Positions 14,801 to 25,700 of a stretch of 64,000 nucleotides of DNA are shown piece by piece. The notes under the pieces are model-generated. The model was not told the origin of the DNA, ran no database searches, and saw nothing but the letters and a program-made list of their open reading frames with translations. The translations under genes were made by a program, and so were the position numbers. Location: NCBI RefSeq assembly GCF_963259705.1, contig NC_081844.1:43899341-43963340 (forward strand). The letters are read 5' to 3'. The first letter of the stretch is position 1. Every line of letters begins with the position of its first letter. Origin of the DNA: Myotis daubentonii. Taxonomy: Eukaryota; Chordata; Mammalia; Chiroptera; Vespertilionidae.

Positions 14801-17800
14801 CCATGTCATTTCACTTAATAACAAGGCTGGTTTTGATTCATACATATAAACATGGACTATACAAGATGATGGACTTGAGGGTTTGAAAATGACTGGTGTA
14901 GTCACATCTCTCCATGAGATGTCATCTGTATGGATATTCTAGTCAATGAACAGGGAACAATATTCTTTCCCTAATCTCAGCCCAACCCTCTTTTGACCTC
15001 AGTGTGAAGATAAATAAAAGTTGAAACCTACAAACATTTTGGTTAGGAGTTCTTAGTTTTCTTATGTGGAATTAATGAAATATTAGTCCTTAAATAAAAT
15101 ACTTGTTTTATTTTATTTTATTTTATTTTATTTTATTATTTTATTTTAATTTTATTGTAGCAGTATCTCTTAGCAGGGGGTTCCTAGTTATACTATTGCC
15201 AAAAAGCTTATTTATGTAAAAGATTTTAGTAATCTGGGACCTTTCTTCAAATAGTCACATTAATACAAGCATGCTGAATTTTTGTCCTTTTAAGGCATAT
15301 ACAGTGGGGCCTTGACTTACGAGTGTCCCGACTAATGAGTTTTTTGAGATACCAGCTATCTCTTGGCAGATTTTTTGCATTGAGTTGACAGAGTAATTTG
15401 AGTTAATGAGCTCCTTAACGAGCTCCTTAATGAGCTTGGTCTTGGAATGAATTAAACTCGTAAGTCAAGGCCCCACTGTATAAAAGTATGAAATTGATAG
15501 TTTTACTTTGACTTTTATTTTATTTAGTATAGGATGGGTATTTAAAAACATATATGTGCCGAAACCGGTTTGGCTCAGTGAATAGAGCGTTGGCCTGCGG
15601 ACTGAAAGGTCCCAGGTTCGATTCCGGTCAAGGGCATGTACCTTGGTTGCGGGCACATCCCCAGTGGGGGGCGTGCAGGAGGCAGCTGATCGATGTTTCT
15701 CTCTCATCGATGTTTCTAACTCTCTACCTCTCTCCCTTCCTCTCTGTAAAAAATCAATAAAATATATTTAAAAAAATTAAAAAAAATAAAAACATATATG
15801 TTAAATTTAATTTTGTACAGTTAAAAATATATCTGTTTAAAATTTATCATTTCTTGTTAAAATGTATGAAGTACATTTAATGTTACTTTAAAATATGCAC
15901 TATTTTAGTTCTGAGGTGGTTCAACGATAGAATGTAAGTGAAAGATCCCAGTGAGGCATAATAAGCTGTAATACAATATAAACAAAATAGTTATAATTTT
16001 TATTTTATATCTAACAGCACCTCTCCTATAATTTGATTTTTGTTTTTTTCAGTAAGTAAAAGCATTCTTCCATATGCTGAAAATTGGTAATACAGAGAAT
16101 CTGTTGAATTTTCGTTAGGGTTAATGCAATTCATTTAATGAGCAATTATGGCCAGAGTTGTGTCAGGTGTTTGGAGTACATATAAAACCATAAAATCTCC
16201 ATTTTCTTGGAGCTTACGTTCTACCTAATTTCCTCATTATTTGCCACTGATTTTTTTTTCTAATTTCTCTATCAAATAGCTCTTAAGGTGCGATTATGAA
16301 CCAGGCTTTCTTCCAAGTGCTGGGGCTACAGCAATAAATAAAACGGATATGAGCATGTAAGGTTGTAAAGCTTATATTCTCACATCCACAGGAACTCAAT
16401 GACTATTTTTTTATATTTATTTAATACTGTTTCCCAGACATGGTGGTAAGTGAGGGAGAAATACAACATAGACCATGTTTTTAAGGAGATTCACATTCCA
16501 CAAACCCAAGATATCATAAGTAAAAATGTGAGCTAATATACGTCCTAGGGCTTTCAATAGAATTTTTCACATAAGTTCCTAAAGCAGTAGTACAAGAGGG
16601 TGAAAATAATTCAGATAAGAGATCCATTCTGATCTCTTATCTGAATTTCTTACAGGATTAGGGCATTGGGACGTGTTTAGACAAAGACAAGTAGTATTGT
16701 GATGGGAGGTAGAGAAGGCATTTGTGATGCTTCATTTTGTGTCATGGTGACATTTTATGTGTCAATGTTTGACCCAGCTATTTGGTCAATCATTCTTCTT
16801 GATATTACTGTAAAGGGTTTTTTTTTGTGTGTGTGTGTTTTGTTTTGATGGGTTTAACATTTAAAGCAGTAGACTTTGAGTAGAGCAGATTATTCTCCAT
16901 AATGTGGTGGGTCTCAGTCAGTTGAAGGCCTTAATAGAGACAGACTGACCTCCCCCAGGAGAAGAGAATTCCGCCAGCAGACCTTGGAACTAAACTGCAA
17001 ATCCTCCCCAAGCCTGCTGAACAAGCACAGAGATTTTGAGATTGCTGGTCTCTACAATAATGTGAGCTAATTCTTAAAATCCTCTCTATGTGTATCTGTG
17101 ATCGATATATGGAGAGGAGAGAGGAAGAAATACTGAGATACTTTTTGGTGTGTGGAAGGGGAGGGAAAGGATGGATTCGGATGCACTGAGCCTTAGGAGC
17201 GGCTCAGATAATGGACTAATCTGCCTGGCCTGCAGCTCAGCTGCTGCCAATTCACTCTTCCCAGCGAAAGGCTGATCTCGCGAGATCTTTGGAGTTCTAG
17301 GGCCCACAGGGGATGGGGACTCCAGTGCTGAGGCCGGTGTCTCGGACTCTTCAGTAAGGAGCCTGGCTCAGGCCACCTGTCAGGCAAACACGTACAAATG
17401 CGTGTACATAACCCTGACTTGGACACCCTCCAAGAAGGTAAGGAGTCGGTAAAAGAGAAGGGTCTGTGTGCTTTGCATTTGTCCTGTAAGTCAACCCAAG
17501 GAGACGAATGCTCCACTTGGAGAGCACGTGGATCTGAAACTGGGCTCACGGTGCAGAACTGGGTGTTGTGGTGCACCCTTGCCGCTGTGGGAACTCAGGA
17601 ACCAGCTCAGCTTTTGGTGACAAAGCAGCTCTGAGCCTGTGTTCCATTAATTCAGCAAACGACGATGGCTTCTGTAAATGACGGGTTTCTCAATAAGCAT
17701 CACTCAGAGATGAGGACCTTAATTAATGTTAGCGAATTTAACTTTTATTGGCCTACCCCTTTTAAAATTTCAAAATGGGATATCGCTTAGAAGACGTGTG

Positions 17801-19740
17801 CCTTTAGAACTATTTCCTTCAATAATTTCCAGTTAGTCATTTCGTTGTTTCAAAAAAAGTTTAGGATACAACACCTGTTTCTTTTCTATATGGACTCTCC
17901 CATATAAATACAAAAAATTTTTAAAGCCATTTAAAAGGAATCAGAGGCCTTTTAATTTAGTATATTTTAGCATTGTTTGCATACTAGTATATTGTAGGGA
18001 AATTGTACATCCAACATTAATATTGGTGTCATAAGGTAATTAGACACCAATTTAGTGGGGTCATGTGATAATTCTAGTTGAGAGGAAGAGTTTGGAAAAT
18101 TATTCAGATAAATTTAATATAATATTCTGTTTGGAGGTGGGATGCTCTTTCCTTTACTCCAACTGAACATCACGGAAGTAGAATAGAACAGTATATACAT
18201 ACTTAAAGCAAAGCTATAATCTATTCTAGTACATATTATTAAAGGCCAAAATGAGGCTCTCATGAGCAGTTCATTGAGATTCACAAAGTTATAGAAATTC
18301 ATAAAAGAAAGATGCTATCAGTAAAATGAGGGTTCATGGGAAGTGTAGATATGAGCTGGACCTTGAAAGATGATTTAATTAGACAAAGGCATAGGAGAGA
18401 TCAACAATAGACAATATTTAAGGACAGAGAAAGCACTGGCGTGGGTAGAATAAAAGGTTCACATGAAAGGGATAAGCTAGCTCTAAATAAATGTTGAATT
18501 GTTTTGAAATCTAAATGTTTTAGATGTACTTTTTAAATGTTTGTATTGATTTTTAAAAAGAGAGGAAGGCAGAGAAACATAATGGATCAGCATAGCCCCC
18601 ACTGGGATAGAGCCCGCAACCTGGGCATGTGCCCCGACTGGGAATTGAGCCAGTGACCTCTTGGTTCCTGGGTTGAAGCTCAAGTACTGAGCCACATCGG
18701 CCAAGCAAAATCTGTTTTAAAGGAGCCTTTGAATGTTAGTTATTCTTATATCCCTTCGAGTTCAGAGTGGAAAGACCCCAATAATGGAATGTGAAGTGGG
18801 TCAGGCAGAAGAGTGTGATGATTATAATAACCACTAATACTGCTCACTGTCTGACTATCAGAATAGCTATAATAATTTATTACAACAACCCTATGAATTA
18901 GGAACTACAATCATCCCATTGTAAGGTGAGGAAACTGTGGCATGTTGAGCTTAAGTAGCAATTTCCATACAAAGCAACAAGTGAGTGATGGAGCCTGTAT
19001 TTTAAATCAGGCATTTTGGCCTTCTAGTCTCTTTATGTTATGTAGGTCCTAGGAAGTCACTAGTCATATATCAGCAAGGTGATGAACATAACACATAGGT
19101 GGTGAATGCAGCATTTATGGACATTTAAATTTAGTGGCAGTGGTTTGAAGGTTTAAATGCAAATAGATCAATAATGGTACTTGGCAGTTGGTGAAAAGGT
19201 AGGAATATTAGAATTATCTCCTTTATGAGTCTTCCTCTAATTCCGAGTGAAGTTGATTAATTCTTTGCCAGCACTGCTCTATCTTCTCATATTTTATACT
19301 AGATTTTAATGATTTCCTCCCAAAGTCTATTAGAATATGGATTTGCTCATAAATGTTCCTAAATTCATCATTTAACTCTAGTACAGTATGCAGTATACAA
19401 AATGTGCAGAGGATAAAGGATATATAACATACAAATAACTGTATAAACCAGTGAAAGAAGAAATGAATGAATGGGGAACAAACCCCATAATTTACTGATT
19501 ATATTTAGAGAATAACGAAATTGTTCAACCTGAAGATTGCTTGGGAATTGCAAACGTGTTTTATTTAATCTTTAGTCACATTTCTTTGATCATCGTCCTT
19601 CCCAAACATTTACTGTATATACTTCCTCATTTACTATGTATACTGATACTGAACACCTCTGTATATTTTTCGTTGTAGATGGAGATTAGTGATGCCACTA
19701 GATGGCACTAGTATACTAGTATTTTTGTTTTGTAACTCAG

Positions 19741-19784
<44 letters not shown>

Positions 19785-22700
19785 ATGGGTATAGTAAACT
19801 GATTTTATAAAAGATTGCAATAAAATTATAAAATCTCAGTGAAATCAATGTTATCAGATATCATCTAATGTCATTAGAGTGTACAGGTTCTGAAGGTAGA
19901 ATGCTTAGGTTTGAATCTTGACTATGCAAAGTACCAACTGTGAAATTGCACTAAGTAACCTATTACTTACCTCTTTGTGTCTAACTGAAAATAATAAGAG
20001 CACCTACCTCAGAGTTTTGATCTAAGTATAAAACTATTTAACTTCGGTGGCATTCTTAAACATTTTCTGGCACATATGAGGCACTCAAAAATGTCTCTTT
20101 TTGTCTTTCAAGAAAAAGTAAGTAATTTACCGCAGATCAAAAATGACATACTAGATTATCTCCCAGTCTCTCCACTCTTTCTATCTGTCTATCTCAATTT
20201 CTCTCTCCACCTCAGAACTTTATTATATATCTCACAACTTTTGTAATACCCAAATGTTCATAAATTTTATTGTCTCTTACAAGTACATCCAAAATTGACG
20301 ATGCCTTACCTCTTTTATGGCTACACACCTTGTTCAGCCCACCACCTATATTACTGTGGTAGCATTAACTACTCTTCTGTATTAAAGTAGTAGTCTCCAA
20401 ATGAGTCTTCCTTCTGTCCTTGTACCCCACCGTCTCCCCTCAATGCCTCTGACAGTGTGATCCCGTAAAAATACAAAATCAGATTAGTGATTAGTCACTC
20501 TTCTCCACAAAATGCCCTTTCTTTCTCATTCTAAACTCCAGGATAAACTACAGTTATTGTTGTGTAGTTGACTGCAGGATAAAGCAAACATGCCAGGTGT
20601 TTGATTGCATTCAAATGTCAAAGCCCCTACAACAAACTGTTCACAAGGTTCATGACATGTCCTTGCTCACTTCTCTGCCCTCATCTCCTCTTACTCTTCT
20701 CCTTGCTCCTGAGCTGTCTGCCCCACCTTCAGTGAGCTTCTTACTGCCTGGAATAGCAGACTTGCTCCCATCTCAGAGTCTTTGCTTTTGCCCTTCCCTC
20801 TTCCCTGAATGTTCTTTCTTAGATATACAAATGGCTCATCCCTCCCTGCCTTCCTCACAAAGCCCGCCTTGGTCACACTACTAAAAGTTACACCTGGTCT
20901 CCCAACACCTCCTGTATTTCTCACCAGGTGTCTTCTTTTTCCTACAATATTTATTACCTTTTGACATGACACATTTTACTGAATGCAAGCTCGATCATGG
21001 CAGGGCTATTGGTCTGTTTCATTCATAGCTCTTTCATGGCCCACAGAATTGTGCCGCTACACAATTGTAAACACTCACAAAATCAGTACAAAATGAGGGC
21101 CACTTGTTATTCAACTATTATGTGTTTGAAGTCATTTTAGCTGTTCAAAAGATAAACAAGCAGTTTTATGTAGTGGAGGGTGTGGAAACACAGAAATTAC
21201 AATTTTCCTGCCATGCAAAAAATGCTAAGTGCTACAGCAGTGAAAGTAGTATGATATGGTCAGGACCATGAGAAGGAGGTATTACTTTCAGTTGGGAAGA
21301 TAGATATTAAATAATATGTTTGAATAGCTAAACTTTTCAAGTTCAAAGAGGAGCCTTCAAATGGGTTCTCTAATTAGAGTCTTAAATTCTCACTTGGAGT
21401 TATATAAATAACTTTGCACAGGCAACCTTTGGAGTGTGACTTTCCCCAGGCTGGCTGTCTCTGCTTTCTTGGTTGCCGAATACTTGCCTTAAAGGGACTC
21501 TGTGGGAATCACAGCTTGGCCCTGCATTAAGCTAATGAGTCCTTGCTTTTCAAATTGAGCTGATGAAACTGCAGATTACCCATATTGCAGCTCTTCTGAC
21601 CACTCCACTTAAACTAAAAGTAAAATGGCAGTTTCTTTCTTGTTTCTCTTTCTTTTATCTAATTATGTTTCACCAGGGGCAAGAAGTAGAAGTGTGACTA
21701 ACATTTTGTGTGTCTGGATATGCTCAGGGGGACAGTTTTATATGCTTTCAACTTATATGCTTTCTCCTATTATCATAAAAAAATAATACTTGCTGTTTAA
21801 ACATTTAATGATGTCAGCCAGTGTAAAGTGTAACTTAGAATTTGTCTTAATTTTACCCAACCCAATATCTATGGTGTAAATACTTGCACAGTTTTATATT
21901 ATAGAAACATTTGTGCAAGATAAATATTCTTTTGAACACCTTCACTTTTGGGATGTTTTCACAGTTTATTTAGTGATTCACTTTTTAATAGAAATTGGAA
22001 TTGTTAATCTTTGATAATAATGATAATCTTTTTTTTTGAGAATCATTATATAAAACCTAAAACTCTCCCCCTCAAAAACAACAAAATATAACACACATTG
22101 ATTCAAAGGTCTAGTTGATCTCAGAAGAAAGAGGAACTCCTGGGTGTAAAAACTAGGAAAAAGATGAAAACCAGAAGATAAGCAAATGAGCTCATCTTGA
22201 TGATAACCTTGTAGGTGACTGGGGGAAAGTAGAGGTTGGTGTGATAACTATGTGTTTGGGATTTCAAAGCCCAATGTGAGATATTGTATAAGGACTGGAG
22301 AATGTTTATGGGGCCATTGTAACAGGGGAAACTAAGTCTGAAACCTCTTATATGAGGTTGGCATCCTCAGTAAAGATGTGAACTAGGAAAAAAAGATAAT
22401 TGATCCTTGAACAACATAATGGGTTAGGGGCACCAACTCACTCACAGTGGAAAATTTGTGTATAACTTAAGTCAGCCTTCCTTGTACACGAATTCCTACC
22501 TGGAGATTGAAAATCTGTAACTTTCAGCATTGAAAGATGGGTAGGAAATTCATCTCTTATTGCCTGGGTTTTGAATTGAAGAATATTTTCTCTGAGAACT
22601 CAAAAGAATAGATCTTGGGCTTGAATTTTCATATGAACTGAGAACTCCATCAAGATAAGTCATCATGAAAATTAGTCCTGAGCTGGTGATTCTTTGGGGA

Positions 22701-25700
22701 CACCAAGAATAAGCAAATGCAAAATTAATGGTTTTGAATTCTGAAATCTAGGGAAATTCTGACTCTTCAGAAAAAAATAATTCTCACTGAAGAAAGCAAG
22801 ATACACTTTAAATGTTCTCACAATAAAAACATGATATGCACTTAGAATCAGTTTTCCAGAAGGATAGATGGTGGACTCTATAAATAGCAGAATTCAAAAC
22901 CATGAATTTGAGGCAATAACAATCTAAAAGAACACCATGAAAAAAAAGATAGTCTTGAAAAGAAAGCAAATGAAATTCTAGAAATTAAAAACTTCTACAA
23001 TTAAAAATACAACATATATTTTAAAGAATAGCTAATAAGCAGCTAAATATGGAATTAATAAATTGGAGAACTATCTGAAAAAAATGACAAAAAAATTCCA
23101 CAGACACAAATAAGAAATAGGTGATATGAACATAAGGTTAAGAAACTTGGAAGAACAAACTTTTTTGAGTAGGATTTATAGGAGGAAAGAATGTAGACAA
23201 TGCTAGAGAGATACTATTTCAAATACTATCTACACTAATAAAAGACAAACATGCAAATTGACCATACCTTCACCATGCCTTAAGCCACGCCCACCAGCCA
23301 ATCAGAGTGACTGTATGTAAATTAACCCAACCAAGATGGCGGCCGGCAGCCACGGAGCTGGAGCAAGCAGGAGGCTTGGTGGCCAATGATGGGGGAAACC
23401 AAGCTTCCCTCCCACCCGCCCTGGCCGGCTCTGAGCTCATCTCAAGGCTACAAAGTTTCAGTTATAGAAGGTAAATAAATCCCAGAATGAAAAAAGAAAA
23501 AAAGAAAAAAAGGAGAGACTGGGAGCTTCTGATGCCAGGGGGGCTTGGCCAGCCTGAAAACGGCCCTCCGTCCCTCACCCAGACTGGCCAGACAACCCAG
23601 TGGGGACCCCATACCCTAAAGGGGGTGTGGCCAGCCTGCAAACAGCCATCAGCCCCTCACCCAGGCTGGACAGGCACCCCAGTGGGGACCCCCACCCTGA
23701 AGGGGGTGTGACCAGCCTGCAAACAGCCATCAGCCCCTCAACCAGGCTGGACAGGCACCCCAGCAGGACCCCCACCCTGATCTGGGACATCCTTCAGGGC
23801 AAACCAGCCAGCCCCCACCCGTGCACCAGGCCTCTATCCTATATAATAAAAGGGTAATATGCAAATTGACCCTAACAGCAGAATGACTGGGAATGACTGG
23901 TCACTATGACACACACTGACCACCAGGGGCCAGGAGCTCAATGCAGGAGCTGCCCCCTGGTGGTCAGTGTGCTCCCACAGGGGGAGCTCTGCTCAGCCAC
24001 AAGCCAGGCTGCCAGCTGCCAGTACAGCGATGGTGGTGGGAGCCTCTCCCGCCTCCTCAGCAGCACTAAGGATGTCTGACTGCAGCTTAGGCCTGCTCCC
24101 CGCTGGCAAGTGGACATCCTCCCAGGGCTCCCGGGCTGCCAGAGGGATGTCTGACTGCCTGCTTAGGCCCAATCCCCCGGGGAGCAGGCCTAAGCCAGCA
24201 GGTGGTCATCCCCCAAGGAGTCCCAGAATGCAAGAGGGCACAGGCCAGGCTGAGGGATTCCCCCCCCCCCACCCAAGTGCACAGATTTTTGTGCACTGGG
24301 CCTGTAGTCCTATATAATAAAGCCCTAATATGCAAATCGACCTAATAGCAGAACACCCAGTCACTATGATGCGCACTGACCACCAGGGGGCAGACACTCA
24401 ATACAGGAGCTGCCCCCTGGTGGTCAGTGCACTCCCACAGGGGGAGCACTGCTCAGCCAGAAGCCAGGCTCACAGCTGGCGAGCACAGCAGTGGTGGCAG
24501 GAGCCTCTCCCGCCTCTGCAGCATTGCTAAGGATGTCAGACTGATGGCTTAGGGAGTGGGGAGCAGGCCTAAGGCGTCAGTTGGACATCCCCCAAAGGCT
24601 CCCATACTCCGAGAGGGCACAGGCTGGGCTGAGGGACCCTCCCCCCCTCACCCCAGTGCATGAATGTCATGCACTGGGCCTCTAGTATAATATATTAACC
24701 CTTAGCTGTTAAATAAAAGTACACAAACCTGTTGACTAACCCAGTGACATTGAAGAATACAAAATATAAAGAAAATACCTTAAAAGCAACCAGAGAATAA
24801 AAGGTAACCCAGAAAGGTGTAAAGAGAGAAAAGCATCAAAAGAGATCAGGAAAAAAAAAATTGAAATTACATCTGCAAAGTCCTAAGGCAAAATAATTAG
24901 AATCTAGCCTAGAATTCTGTAGCAATCTAAACTAATATTTTAAAAATGAGGGAAAAAATGAAAATATTATGAAAGAAAAGACTGAAATAACTTAAACAAT
25001 TATTTGTTATTTCTGGGGAAAAAAATAACCCTAAATGAATGTCTTTTGGAAAAATGACATTGAACTCAGCAACAAAGAGTTGGACATTAGAAGAAAAATG
25101 AACAAAGAAGTTGAAAATTATAAATAAAACTAAAGCATTAAACTTATAAAACATCAACATAATGATTATTTTGGGGAGTATAAAACAAGATAGAATAAAA
25201 TATATTCTATAATAATAATATACTGCCTGGAAAATACCCCTAACTATTATGTTAATGCCAGGCATAAACTTAAGAGGTGTCATTTTGAAGATGGAATAGC
25301 AAATGCTACAGAGTCCATTTCAAAGACAAATTTATTTTTAAAACTTTCCATGTGTGAGCGAACACCAAATCAGTCAAAAGGTGCAAACCCAATGGCTGTG
25401 GCCAGAAAGAAATGTGCCTCTGGCTACTGAATCATGAGTATACATAGCTAAAGCATACAGTGTCTGCAGTGATGAACTTGCCTGCTATGGGACTTTGTGT
25501 AGCCCCATATCATCAGAAGATAAATGTTTCTTATTGATGCTGATCCTCTCTTTGCCCTCATGTCTTTTCCTTCCTTCTACACCAACCTCTGCTGCAATCA
25601 GGAGAGAAATCATAAGGGCTGGGACCAAGGTCTTCCTGTCCCATTGTGGACTAAAGTCCCATTCATACTTGTCTGAATATGCTGGGGGGCACTCCGGAGT

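Noticed and set aside
15581..15640. tRNA gene
   Set aside because: The A/B-box-like text is the head of a tRNA-derived SINE; the acceptor and anticodon arms do not fold as a tRNA.
15465..15760. Frames resembling a Cys/Arg-rich short protein, on both strands
   Set aside because: The nucleotides are a Ves SINE and part of a TIR MITE; similar frames recur in other SINE copies.
17193..17634. Overlapping 127-codon (minus) and 78-codon (plus) frames as possible genes
   Set aside because: Open frames on both strands of a higher-GC patch are expected by chance. Retained only as a possible regulatory region.
23487..24530. Cluster of Pro/Gly-rich open frames
   Set aside because: They track the minisatellite and GC-rich body of the tandem Helitrons, with no start-context or domain support.
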